64,000 nucleotides of DNA from Neocallimastix lanati (nom. inval.) (lineage: Eukaryota > Neocallimastigomycota > Neocallimastigomycetes > Neocallimastigales > Neocallimastigaceae). The stretch is from contig JACVTC010000001.1 in assembly GCA_016946835.1 (NCBI GenBank), positions 2,204,501-2,268,500 of the forward strand. Direction: 5' to 3'. This document shows, in pieces, positions 39,562 through 52,944 of this stretch (positions are counted from its first letter, which is position 1; each line of letters begins with the position of its first letter). Position numbers and translations under genes: made by a program. The notes under the pieces are model-generated. The model was not told the origin of the DNA. It saw nothing but the letters and a program-made list of their open reading frames with translations, and did not search any database.

Positions 39562-40534
39562 ACTTTTTGTTTTTTTAATTAAAAACTTTTTTTTAATTAG
39601 TTTTAAATTTTTATATTTATAATAATATTTTTACTTAATTTTAGATTAATTATATATGAATTAAATTTTTATTCATTAAAACAAAATATTAATAATATAA
39701 GCCACAATTACATTTAATTGCTGATGAATGATTAAGGGATAACATATTTTTTTCAAAGTTAAATATTTTTCATAAAAATTTAAAAATGAAAGTTATGAAA
39801 GTAAAAATAATCAAACATTTAATATAATAAATAAAAATTAAAAATTACTATATCATTCAAGAAACCAAAATTAAAATATCATAAATTTATTAAAATTCGA
39901 CTGTGTTTTATTATATCTAAAAAAAAAAAATAAATTTTTATTTTTTTATTTTTTAAAATTTTATTAATGATTTACATATTTAAAATTAATATATTCTATT
40001 ACAATTACGTTTATTACTACATTATACAATACGTATTAAAGCTTTATTTGTATCAACAGAATGTAGTTAAATTAAATAATATTGAAAGTATTTAACATAT
40101 ATAAGAATATTATTGTTAATAAATATAATAAAATTAGTAGTATTTAATATTGATTCAGAAGATATATTTTAAATAATTCTATTTAAAATATATAATACTT
40201 TAATATTTTTATAAATATATAAAAATATATATTTATAATATAGTACATATATATTAAATATAATTTATTATTTTTAAATTATTAATATAAAAGGAATATA
40301 AATTATATATTATTGGAATATATTATATATATTTCAATATTAATTAAAAATAAAAAAAAATTAAGAAACAGATTCTGGTTATAATAGCAATTAAAGATAA
40401 AGATTTTGATAATAAAATTATTTAGGGTTATATATATATATATATATTTTTTTTTTTTTCCATTTTTATTTTACTTTTATAAAATTATGTAATAATATAA
40501 ATTAGCAGATGAAATTTTATGTTATTTAAAATTT

Positions 40535-40566
<32 letters not shown>

Positions 40567-41107
40567 TATAATAAGTTTAGTAATTAATGGTAAAATTAAA
40601 AAATAAAACAAGAAAATTATAATTTAATATATATATCTAAATTTTTATTTATTTAAAGATTCTTTTATACATATAACATAAGTATATATGAATGAAATAG
40701 AAATAATAATAATAAAAAAAAAAAATAGAGAGTGAATAAGTGAGATAATAAAAAGAAATATTATTATATTACAAGTGAATTTTAAATTAAAATTTTCCAA
40801 AAAATATATATATAAATCAAAAGAGAAAATTTTCAAAATTTATATATAAATTATAATGAGAATATTGATTGAATAAAATATTAAATATTTTTATAAATTC
40901 ATTATATAATATTTAATCGTATAATATTAAATCTAAAGAAAATAGACTTTTTAATAATAAAGCAAAAATTATATAATAAACTTTATTTATTTTTTTTTTA
41001 TTTGTCATTTTGATTTAAATTTTTACAAAAGCAAAACCAAACGAAATAAATCAAAAAAGTAATAATAATAAAATAAAAAAAATAAAAAAATAATAAAAAA
41101 GAAAAAA

Positions 41108-43504
41108 ATGAATTCAAAAAAATCTATTCATTATTCTTCAAGACAAATTGAAGATCCGTTATTTCAACAGCTAGCTTTACATAAAGGTTATCAAAAAAAT
41201 ATATCTTATTATCCAAATAATAATAATAATATTGAAATGAGTTCACAATCCAATATTAATACCCCAAATTCTCAAATTAATGATGATGGAAAATATAATT
41301 GTAATATTACTAGCGCTAGAATTAATAAACAAAATAACACTGCTAATCATATAGAAATCAAAAGCACATCTAATTTTCTCGAGAATGATAATTTTAATAA
41401 CAAAAATATGTTAAATAATTTGATGTTGGCAAAGCAAAGTATAAATAGTAAGCTATTTAATTTTATAATTTAATTTAATTTAATTTTATTTATTTATTTA
41501 TTTATTTTTTTATTTATTATTTTTAATATTAACTATTTAATTTATTTATTTATTTATTAATAATTTTTAATATAAAATATTGAATGTGTATTATTAATAA
41601 TAGAAAAAATAGATTTGAATAACAAAAAAGTTAATGTTAATAATCAAAATAATATAAAATGTACTCAAATGGCATATAATGAACAAAATTATAATAATAA
41701 TAATAATTCATATAGAGATTATAATTCTGGTAGTAGTAGTAACAATGGAAATAGTAGTAATGAATCAAGCAATAATCATAATAGCGGTAGTAGTAATAGT
41801 GGATTTAGTAATAACAATAGTGGTGATAATAATAATCATAATAATAATAATAATAATAACAATAATAATATTGATTTTACAAAAAGTAAAAATGTAACAG
41901 AAAGACCTAAAACATTAAAAAGTTCAGAGGAAATTATGAAGAAATATTTTAAGAATCATACATTGCATAAAGATTTTCTTGAACAATATTCAATAATGGA
42001 AGAATTAGGTGAAGGAGGATATGGCTTTGTATTATCTTGTTCAAGAAAGGAAGATGGAATGAAAGTTGCAGTAAAATTTATTATTAGAGAAAAAGTGCCA
42101 GTGGCTTGTTGGGTTAGAAATTCAGATCTTGGTATGATTCCACAAGAAATTCACATTTTAAGAATGATAAATCATAAAAATATTATTAAATTTATTGATT
42201 ATTTCGAAGATGATAAATATTTTTATTTAGTACAAGAACTTCATGGAACTTTTTGGGCTGATAATTTAAATATTCCAGAAATAGATAATTATTCTACAGG
42301 TTCAGAATATTATGAAAATTCTACAAATGATATTAATCATAAAGAACATTATTATGACAATAAAAATCCATTACCAACTCCTCCGTTTTATGATCAATCT
42401 GTACCTAGTAAACCATATTATGTTAATCCATTGATAATGGATATAAGTTCAAGAAGAGATCTGGATCCTAAATACACATTAAAATCATTAACAATTCAGG
42501 AAATTGAAGAAATAGAAATGAAAGAAAAATCAATGATATCATCAGGAACTCCATCAATACCTGTAAAAGGTTCAAGAAAATTAACGAATACATCATTTTC
42601 TTCTTCTTTTTCATCAACTTCATCTTCACCCATAAATTATTATTCTTCATTTTCAAGTAGTAATTATCAAAATATAAATATGGATATGAGTTCACCTTTA
42701 CCATCGCCTATTAGTATTAAAAAAGAATGTAATAATAAAAATCAACAACTTGAACTTCCAAGATCAATGAGTCCATATATACCAACTGTTAATCAAAGAC
42801 CGGTAAAAAACTTAAACAAAAGTCGTAGCTTACAAAAAAAGCCATCCATGGATCTTTTTGAATGTATCGAGAGACATCCTCAATTAGAAGAATCAAGAGT
42901 AAAGTATATCATGCGTCAAGTTGTAGAATGTGTATATTATTTAATAAATACATGTTCTGTTGTTCATCGTGATCTGAAAGATGAAAATATTGTAAGTATT
43001 TTCAAAAATAAATTGAAATAAATTAAAGATGATAATAATAATTATCATACATTAGTAATATATTTAATTTTATGAAATAATAAATTAATAATAATAATAA
43101 TTATATATATATATATTTATGAAATATTAAAGGTTATTGATGAAAATTACAATATTAAAATTATTGATTTTGGTAGTGCAATTATTTTACCAAGAAATCG
43201 TAAAAATAGACTTTTTTCACAATTTAATGGAACTATTCAATATGCTTCACCAGAAATTATTAGAGGTGAAATGTATTCTGCAATTGCTCAAGAAATTTGG
43301 TCATTAGGTATTTTAATGTATATGCTTTTATGTGAAGGAGAACATCCATTTGGTGATGCTAATAATGTTGTCAATAAACCATTAGTAATCAATAGACAAT
43401 GTTCACCAGAATGTATTGATCTTTTATATAGAATGTTAGACAAAAATCCAAATCATCGTATAAATATTAATGACGTATATAATCATCCATGGTTTAAAGA
43501 TTAA
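41108..43504 (+). CDS. PAS-kinase-type serine/threonine protein kinase
   Basis: Three exons, 41108-41447, 41604-42991 and 43133-43504, encode about 699 residues. Residues 1-240 are Asn/Ser-rich with no visible fold. The kinase domain starts with the glycine loop LGEGGYGFV (about 248), the ATP lysine in VAVKF (271) and the helix-C Glu in PQEIHIL (295). After YLVQELHG (about 328) an insert of about 197 low-complexity, Ser/Pro/Asn-rich residues interrupts the domain before SMDLFECIERHPQLEE. Then come HRDLKDEN (catalytic Asp570), IIDFGSA (588-592), FNGTIQYASPEII and EIWSLGILMYMLL. The motifs ELHG, DLFExIxRHP, HRDxKDENIVID and LIDFGSA are characteristic of PAS kinases (PASK, yeast Psk1/2), regulators of sugar and storage metabolism. 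No PAS domain is visible in this model, so control by a PAS sensor is doubtful. All catalytic residues are present. Confidence 0.85.
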
Positions 43505-44558
43505 AATATATATAAGATAATAAAATATAATAAAATAATATTATATATTATAATTAAGTCAAATTATATTTAAAAATAATAATATCAATACACACGCACA
43601 TAATCAACAACATATAATTTTTATTAAAAATATTTAGACATAAATTAGTTTTATTATTTCTTTTTTATTATTTCTTTTTTTTTTTTTTTATTTTTTTTAT
43701 TTTTATTTTTATTTTTATTTTTATTTTTATTTTATAATAACTTTATTATAATGAATTTTAGAAGCTCAATTACTATTTTTATTTTATCTTTTTATTTAAA
43801 TTTAAATTTAAATTTAAAACAAATAACAAAAATCATTAGAAATTACAACAACAAAAATAAGTTATTTATAAATAAATTTTCATAAAAATATTTAAGTAGT
43901 ATTAATGATTAAAATTTCTTTATTATATTAATATATTATTATTATTATTATTATTTTTAATTTAAAAAATAATAAAGAATCGTTTATATATAACAAATAG
44001 ATATGCATTTATTTTTTTTTTATTTTTTTTTTTATTTTTTTTATATTTTTTTTATTTTTTTTTTTATTTTTAATTTTTAATTTTTATTTTATTTTATTAT
44101 ATATAATAATTATTGTAAATGATTATAATAGTTATATTTAAAAAAATATATACATAATACTTTAGAATATATAAACATATATTAATCCTTTTTATTATTA
44201 TTTTAATATTTATTGGTTGATTTATTAAATAATATATAATAAAAACACATAAAAAATTATATACTAAACTTTTCTTTAAAAAATTTTAATAAACCATAAT
44301 TTATAAAATTATATTTTTAAGTATTTTACATTTTGTAGTGCTAAGGAAAATTATGAATTTAAATTATAAAAATTGGCTAAATAATTAAATTATTACGTCT
44401 TGTGATAAGTATAATTTACAAATATTATATAGATATTAAGATTGCATATATAATAATATAAATATAATTTATTAATAATTATTGAAAGCGATAGTATTTA
44501 TAATAATTATTAAATTATGTTTTCCAAGGAATAATAATAGTTAAAATTATAAAAATTT

Positions 44559-44617
<59 letters not shown>

Positions 44618-44836
44618 TAAATATGTTTTTATAATAATATTATTAAGACTAACAAACCAATAAATAATTAAATAAACAAATAAATATAAATAAATAATAT
44701 AATTAAATATAACAATTATGTAAAAAAAATGATTATATAATAAAGAAATATAATTAGACCATTATATAATATTTAAGAATCATAAGTTTTGAAGCATCAT
44801 TATGGATAATTTAATTAGTTTTTCTTCATAGGAATC

Positions 44837-44870
<34 letters not shown>

Positions 44871-45869
44871 AAGTATATTATTATCAAAGAAAAATTTATT
44901 ACAATATCTTATTTTTATAATGATTAAAGTTAATAATAAAAAAAAAAAAAAAATGAAATAAAATAAAATAAATTATAAATACTCACCCACTTTATATTTT
45001 TCATTTTGTGAGATTAAAATATATAAAAAAAATAAATTAAAATTTACATATGAGATTTATTATTTTATATGTTAATTATATTATAATAAAAAGAGAATTA
45101 TTTAAATTACAATAATTTATTCTTTTAATTTTTTTTTTTTTAAAAAAATTTAGTTATAATTTATAAAAGTATATTTATAATATATTTTATTGTATTTTAT
45201 TTAAATTATTTATCTATTTATTTTTTATTTTTTGATAATTTAGACTTTCAATTAGATTAATATTAATATTAAGCTTTCGTAATCATTTATTTTTACTTTA
45301 ATACATATATATTACAGATGAACTTTTTTTTCTCAAATAATTATTTATAATATAAAATAATAAATACTCTTTTGTATTAATAAAAATTAATGGATTATCC
45401 AACAATTTTGAAAATTTAATTTAATTATAATCTTTTTATGATTAATTCATTGGAAATATGGTAATATGTACTAATTACTAATTATCTAAACTTTATTGAT
45501 AATTTTTATTATTATTCATAATATAAAAAGAAAGTTAATTTTAATAAATATAAAACCTACATTCCAAATGTAATTTTATAATAAAAATATTGAAATTATA
45601 ATTAACAATAACAGCAATAATAATAATAATAATAAATAATAATGATATAACATTAATCTAAACCTTAAATTTTTATATCCATTGTATGGTTGTTTAAATA
45701 AATATTTTTATAATATATGTATTACATTTAAAATAAATTATAGCTTATATTATAAATAATAATTAAATAAATAATTAGAGAATTATTTAATATTTTTTTT
45801 ATTGCTATTCAATTATTATATGAGTTTTTGTTTTATGTTAATATTATTCTTATAATATTTTTATTATTA

Positions 45870-45914
<45 letters not shown>

Positions 45915-46065
45915 ATTTTATTTTATTTTATTTTTTATTTATTTATCTATAATATTATATATATATATATATATCTTATTAAACAATTTATTTATTCTAT
46001 TACAGTATTATTTAACTTTTAAGATTATACTATTGTCTATTGCTATATGTATTTAGTGTCGATAC

Positions 46066-46110
<45 letters not shown>

Positions 46111-47210
46111 AATTAACTATTTATATATCTATATCAATGAAAAAAGTAATTGTCAATTCCATTTTATTATTATTAATAAATAATAATTTTCAATCAGTAA
46201 AGGAATGAAAATAAGAAAGGAAATAATAAATTGAGATAAATGAAGATATTAAATTGATTAATTTTATTTTAAAATTTTAATAAATATAACCTTTCTTTTT
46301 TTTTTTTTTTAAAAAAAAATAAAATAAAATAAAAAAATATATAAAGCTAATTATTAAATATACATTTATTTGATAAATATATGTCTTCAACAATAAAGAT
46401 ATTCTAATAATATAATACTAGATTAATTATTATATTTTAAAATAATATATATATAATATATATATATGAATATTCAAAACCAGAACAAAATCAAAAATTA
46501 AAAAACAAAAATACGTTGTATGTGTTTTTTATTCAATGTTAAATCATATAATTTTATTTCAAATTTTTAAAAAGGCATCAGTAAAATAAAAAATTATTAA
46601 ATAGATTTAATTGAAATGTGGAAAACAGATTAATATCATTCATAAAACCAAAATCATTGATAAATTTAATACATTTTTACACTAAAATATATATACATAA
46701 ATATTAAATATATTTTGATTATATATTATTTTGCAATATATTACATTATTATAAATTATATAAACTAATTTATTTATTTTTTAATATTATATGCTATATA
46801 TTTTTCGATTAAAACCATAATACATATATATATACAACTATTCTTCGCTCCTTTATATATTAGCTAAAATATATTTGAAAGTAAATAAAACACCATACAA
46901 GAAATATTCAATATATCAATTATTAATAAAAACTTTAACTTAAATATATATACATTATATATTATTATTTTATATTATTATTTTAATTCGTTATTTATTC
47001 TTAAAATCTATATATATATATAGATTTAAAAAAAGTTATAATTTTTTTTTATTAAAAATTTGTACTATCATGGTTAAAATTATATCTAAAGATATATTGT
47101 AGAAGCATTTTAACCTTACACACATTTTTATATAAATATTAATAAATAAGTATTATATAATATAATAATAATATATAAAAAAGCAAATAAAAGTAAGCAA
47201 ATAAAAGTTA

Positions 47211-47241
<31 letters not shown>

Positions 47242-47392
47242 CATATATTTAAAATTTGATACCATAGTTTTATTTAGTAAAAGGTTAAAAGTAAATATAA
47301 TAAAAATTAAGAGCTTTTTATTATATCATTGAAAAAAAAAAAAAAAAATTTTTTTTTTTTTACAAGTCAAAACATAAAATATTACTTTAAAA
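43505..47392. other. AT-rich intergenic region, no gene seen
   Basis: It holds TTTTTA pentamer-to-hexamer repeats near 43690-43735 and 44010-44100, long T runs at about 44563-44612, 45880-45912 and 46071-46106, an A run near 44841-44869 and a TA-rich palindrome at about 47209-47247. No coding evidence. Confidence 0.75.
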
Positions 47393-48007
47393 ATGGCCCC
47401 AGCATCAAAAAGGCCGTTGACCCCTAAGAAGAGGGTGTTACCAATAAAATGTACTTGTGAAGGTCTTTATAATATGATATTTTATAATTACAAGAAGGAG
47501 CAAACAGATACCCATTTAATACATGTTATTATGAGAGAAGGAAAAACTTATAAATCTTTAAGGGATATTGTTGATATTCTTAATGAGACTTTAGAAATGA
47601 ATTTGACTGTTAGAACTTTAACACAAGGAACTGGTCATTATGTATTACAAAAAGATAGAGTTACAGCAAATTTACCATGTCAAAATACTGCAAGTGGTTA
47701 TAAAGGAACAGTATTTGTTAATGATATTGGTGTCCATGATACCTTGGTAAAATACTTGAATGCAAGTAATTCAACAATTCAAAATAGAAATAATGCTACA
47801 ATGGATAATATTAAAAAGGTTAGAATTAACGCTAATACTTTAGTGCAGATGTTAGTTAAACAAGATTCGTTATTTCAAATGAGAGAAGGATTTGATCCAA
47901 AATCAATTCCAACTGAACATGATATAAAAATAGGTCGCAGAACAAGATCAACAGCAAATAAAAACAATAATGGTAGTAATAGTAATACCCAAAGTTCAGT
48001 TACACAA

Positions 48008-48061
<54 letters not shown>

Positions 48062-49736
48062 CCTGGTTCAAGTGGAATGAATAAATCAACCTTTCCGAAT
48101 TCTGTTACTCCAATTAACCCAAAAGCTGCTTCAAGAGGTAATGGTAATTCTGACTTATCACCTTTGAGTTGTTTAGCTATGCTTGCTTCTCAAGCAAATC
48201 AATTACCAACTGAGGAAGATATTAATATCAGAAAAAAAATTATTTCAATTCAAAATTCAGGCCATATGGTATCACCAGATGTCAGAAGTACTGAATATAT
48301 TGCACCAAATTCAGCAAAATCTAATCCAACATTTTCACAGCAGTCATCGTCATTTTCTGGTTCCAGTAACATGAATAATATGTATCTATCGATTTATTAT
48401 ATATTTTTTTATTTCATAATAGGAATAATAAGTAATTGAAGTACTAATGTTTTAATTTGTTAATAATTAATAATGATAAGAAAATAAATATTTTTCTTAT
48501 TATTAGTAATTATTAACAAATTAAAACGTAATATAAAAATGATAAAAAAACAAAACTCAAAAATAAAATTTTTTTAATATAACAATATAAATTTACTATA
48601 AGTAATAATATCATTGATAGCGAGAATTTATAATAGAAATATTAACATCAACATATTTAAAAATAAAAAAAAAATTATATAAATTAAATTAATAATTAAC
48701 AATACTGATAATATAGTTAATAGCGTTACTACTACTACTACTACTACTATTACTACTACTACTACTACACCAGTAATAATAATAATGATAATAATTATAA
48801 TATGAATGATTCAAATAAACTTTTTTAGTAGAAATAATAAAATTTTAATTGATTATGACAAAATTTACTGTAATACTAAATAATTAAAATAATAGGATTA
48901 TAATAATGAAAATATACAAAATTTATATAAAGCTAACAAAAAACATATATATTAAAAACAGAGTTGATGATAATAAATATAAAGTAATATAGTAAAAGAC
49001 ATATATTAACATTTACATTAACATTTATAGTAATAAAATAATATTAATGATAATAATAGTAGTAGTTAATAATAATAATAATAGTAGTAGTAGTAGTAAT
49101 AATAATGTTAGTAATAATAATAATAATAATAATAGTAGTAGTAGTAGTAATAATAATATTAGTAATAATAATAATAATAGTAGTAGTAGTAGTTAATAAT
49201 AATAATAATAATAATAGCTATAATAGTAGTAGTAGTGATATTAATAATATTATGAATTTTCATATTATTTTAATATTTAGTAGTGATAAAGAAACTAATA
49301 CTTTTATTAATATTAATATTAATCTTCATATTATATAATTATAATGCCAATAGAAATAATAATTATTCAAACAACAACAACAATAACAATAACAATAACA
49401 ATAACAATAACAACAATAACAATAACAACAACAACAACAACAATAATAATAATCAATCTCAATATATTCCACTACAACCATATCCATCTAATAATAACAA
49501 TAATATTATGTATGAAATGAAAAATCCCACAAGCATTTCAAATATAGTAAATGACAATTCAAAGAATTCAATGAATGGATCAATGCAACATATAAATAAC
49601 AATAATAATATGAATAACATGAATATGAATAATATGAATATGAATAACATTAGCAATCGTCAATCCAACGCATTTCAGAATCCGATAAATAATAATAAAG
49701 ATAAAAGGTTTAATGATTACAGAAATATTGACAATT

Positions 49737-49779
<43 letters not shown>

Positions 49780-50427
49780 TAACAACAATAATAATAGTCC
49801 CAATAATCAATATAATCAAAATCAAAGTTCGGATAATATGATGATTGATGATGTTATTCCAAATCCTTCTTTTAGAAGTAAAAATAGAAGTAATAATGTA
49901 GGAATTATTAATAATAATATCATTAATAATAAAATACTAATAACTTTAATAATCGATTTAAACTATATTATTTATGAAGGACGTTGAGCAGTACAATAAA
50001 AACAAAGGAAACGATGAAAGGAAAAGGCAAAGATCTGATAGCGAAAATGACGTATTTAGAAAATCATTTAAGACTGATATTGATGAATACGTCGCTAATC
50101 CAAGAATTAGTAATAATAACATATCTAAAATTAATATAATATATTTTATATATACATTAAAAAAATGATATTATTATTTATTACTTTTAAATAAATAGTT
50201 AAATAGTAATGATCTTGAAAAAAAAATTTTTTTTAATGCATTAAATGATATAAAATAAATATGTAAATCATCATCATTAATATTAATGATGATGATTTAT
50301 ATATTTATAATAAAAAATAACAAACAATAATAATAAATAATAATAATAAATAATAATAAATAATAATAATAAATAATAATAAATAATAATAAATAATAAT
50401 AAATAATAATAAATAATAATAATAATA

Positions 50428-50490
<63 letters not shown>

Positions 50491-51018
50491 AACAACAATA
50501 ATAATAGTAATAATAATAATAATAAAATATTAATATTAATGTCACCTTTATTGTTTAAATTCATAGATGGTTAATTAGATTAATTATTGTTATTATATAT
50601 ATATATATATATTTTGTATTTGAAAATTATAGATCAAGATTATGAAATGCCTGAAGTAAGATATCTAAATGATGATTCAACAATAACAAAATATATGGAT
50701 TTAGAACCTCGACCTATGAGTGCCCCAGCGAATTTAGAAAGATCTAGTATTAATGAATCTGATTCAGAAAGTAGTTTAGAGTATGACGAAAATATTACAA
50801 TCAATTTAAAAAAAAATTTTGTTAATATTGAGAAGTCATTTTCTCAAAGTAATTCACCAATATTAAAAAATAATATGGAAAATGGAATAGCAGATAAAAC
50901 GAAAAACAAGTCTAAGTTAATGAATAATAAAAAAGGATCAATACAACATGATAACGATATTGAAAAGGATAGTTTATCAGATGACAATGATATTTTTGAT
51001 AGAACAATAGGCGAATAA
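47393..51018 (+). CDS. Asn-rich protein of unknown family, probably nuclear
   Basis: Best model: exons 47393-48381, about 49354-49897, about 49980-50109 and 50633-51018, giving about 682 residues in a consistent frame. The first exon is certain to about residue 325: a basic start (SKRPLTPKKRVLPIK), then a compact-looking region of about 170 residues with CTCEGLYNMIFYNYKKEQTD, HLIHVIMREGKTYKSLRDIV and VRINANTLVQMLVKQDSLFQ, then Asn and Ser runs. Later exons hold long Asn runs, an acidic/basic patch (NDERKRQRSDSENDVFRK) and a Ser/Asp/Glu-rich end closing RTIGE. The family is not recognised. The basic patches suggest a nuclear protein, and INANTLVQML is faintly like the NATxIL of APSES/KilA-N DNA-binding domains, too weak to call. 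The large first intron (48382-49353) contains triplet repeats that could hide another exon; the GTAGGA donor at 49898 is weak. Confidence 0.6.
48449..48527. repeat. Long near-perfect inverted repeat (hairpin) in an intron
   Basis: The left arm, starting GTTTTAATTTGTTAATAATTA (48449-48484), pairs with the right arm ending AACAAATTAAAAC (48491-48527) with about two mismatches and a loop of about six bases. It is about 65 bases past the proposed donor of intron 1. Confidence 0.85.
48733..48768. repeat. (ACT)n microsatellite
   Basis: About 12 ACT triplets with one ATT, ending ACACCA then GTAATA. The frame would encode a Thr run followed by Pro and a possible splice donor. Confidence 0.85.
49045..49240. 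repeat. Compound (AAT)n/(AGT)n arrays
   Basis: Blocks of three to eight AAT alternate with blocks of three to five AGT at least four times. In one frame this reads as alternating Asn and Ser runs, broken by TAA where AGT meets TAAT. It lies in the putative large intron of the Asn-rich gene. Confidence 0.85.
50258..50307. repeat. Near-perfect 50-base palindrome in an intron
   Basis: The arms (AAATATGTAAATCATCATCA and its continuation TTAAT) are reverse complements with one mismatch and meet without a loop at AATATT (50280-50285). It lies in the intron between the proposed third and fourth exons of the Asn-rich gene. Confidence 0.85.
50315..50525. repeat. AAT/AAAT minisatellite
   Basis: Units of AATAATAAAT or AATAATAATAAAT recur over about 110 bases and pass into pure (AAT)n. 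It lies directly beside the palindrome in the same intron. The open minus-strand frames here are leucine or tyrosine repeat artefacts. Confidence 0.9.
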
Positions 51019-52944
51019 GTAAAAAAATACTAATAATAATAACATAAATTAATATTATTATTGTTATTATTAATATTATTATTATATTTTTTATATTAAT
51101 GAATATATCCTTATTTTTTATTTTTTATATTTAATGCTAAATATATAATTTTTTTTTTTTAATTTTTAAAATTTAAATATAAAAAATGGAATATTTACTT
51201 AAATATCAATAAATTATTATAATTATACTATTAATAAATTTTATTATATATGTTATAATATTATTATAATTAAAATATATATATATAGAATATAGAGAAA
51301 ATAATAGATTGATAAAAGAACTTTTTTTTTTTTTGTTAAAATAGTATAGATTAGTACATATAATATACCAGCTTTGAATATTATTTAATATTTTAAATTT
51401 ATATATACTTTTTTTTTATTTTTTAATGTAGACAATTCAAATTATAATAATTAAAATAATTATTTATTAATAATTTAATAATAATATATATATTGTAATT
51501 AAAGCTATTTATCTTTTTCTTTTTCTTTTTTTTTTTTTTTTTTCTGAAAAAAATATTTTAAATTATAATTTATTTAATAACAAGTATTATTATTATATTT
51601 CAATAATATAACATAAATATATTTTTAAAAATAATTAATTCGAAATATTAAATAAAAAATTTAAAAAAATTTTATAAATGAAGCGTAAATATATTTTGTG
51701 TTATTTGATAAAATAATCTTAATTTTTTATCTTTTAAATATATAAGAATATTCATAAATGATAAAATCATATTAATTTCAATAAAAAAAATTATGAAATG
51801 AGATTATATATTCATAATTATAAAAAAATTATAATGAAATTTATTTTTTTTTTTTTTTTTTTTTTTGTATTACTAGATAAAAAAAATATAATTTTAAACT
51901 TTTTATATATAAGAATATTCATATATATTAAAATTAATATCAATAAAAAGAATATGAAATGAGAACATATTATCATAATTATTATGTTTTATAAAAATGA
52001 ATGAAGATGGTAGTTTGTATTCAAAATTATATATATATTTTATATAGATTTTTAATAATTAATAAATCTTTTAAAAAATAAATTCGTTCATTAATATTAA
52101 ATTCTAAATATATAAATATATATTTAATGATGAATGAAATGAAAATGGTAATTATTTTATTTTTTATTACATAGTATTATTCAAATATAAGAAAAGAATT
52201 TTTTTTTTTTTTTTACACCGTAAGTATTAAATAATATATATTTAATAAATATAATAAAGTATAATTCAAAAAATAATAGGATGTATAACTCATTTTATTA
52301 TATTGTTTATGTTATTTTTATTGTTAATAGAATTTGGTACTGAAATATATTGCTATTCATTATATTATTAATATAAATTTATAAAATTAATAATATTTTA
52401 AATTCATGAATTTGATACAAGTATTAATTTTTAAACATATATATGTTTTAATTTTATTTTTGGACTATATTAATTATTGAACTATTAGACATTTACACAT
52501 TCATTGTATTATGTTTTTTTTTTTTTATTTATAAATATGTAAGAGTAAATTACTGTACAGATAAATTTTGTATTTAGCAACAGAATTTCTTATTTATTTT
52601 TAAATGTTAAGTTATTATAAATTTATAACTTTTATACTAATACAATAATATCTAATTTTACCAATATTAGTATAATAATATTTTAAAATAATTATTATTA
52701 TTATTATTATTAATAATAAGTTGTTATAAAATTTTAAATTAAAATAAATAAATAAATTTTATTATAATTTGTTTATTTTAATTAATTTATATACCGATAT
52801 CTTGTATTTATATTATAGTATAAAAATGATGATTCATTATTTGTATTTATTTCATTTATTATGGATATTCTTCTGTTGTATCCTGGATATAAAATTTTAT
52901 ATCAATTATTTAAAATAACTTTATTATCTTCTTCGTTAGGAATT
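51019..52944. other. AT-rich intergenic region between convergent genes, no gene seen
   Basis: It holds T runs near 51525-51543 and 51847-51866. A similar phrase appears twice, TAAGAATATTCATA...ATGAGA at about 51742-51802 and 51910-51962, which looks like an old duplication. No credible frame. Confidence 0.7.

Noticed and set aside
47209-47247. ATATATGTATATATATATACATATAT palindrome
   Set aside because: Expected from a slightly interrupted TA microsatellite.
48183-48374. Overlapping plus-frame in the Asn-rich gene
   Set aside because: Out of frame with the first exon, whose composition and continuity are better.
49459-49825. Ile/Leu/Met-rich minus-strand frames
   Set aside because: Antisense to Asn-run coding sequence of the plus-strand gene.
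50283-50564. Leu/Tyr-run frames on the minus strand
   Set aside because: Pure translation of the AAT/AAAT array.
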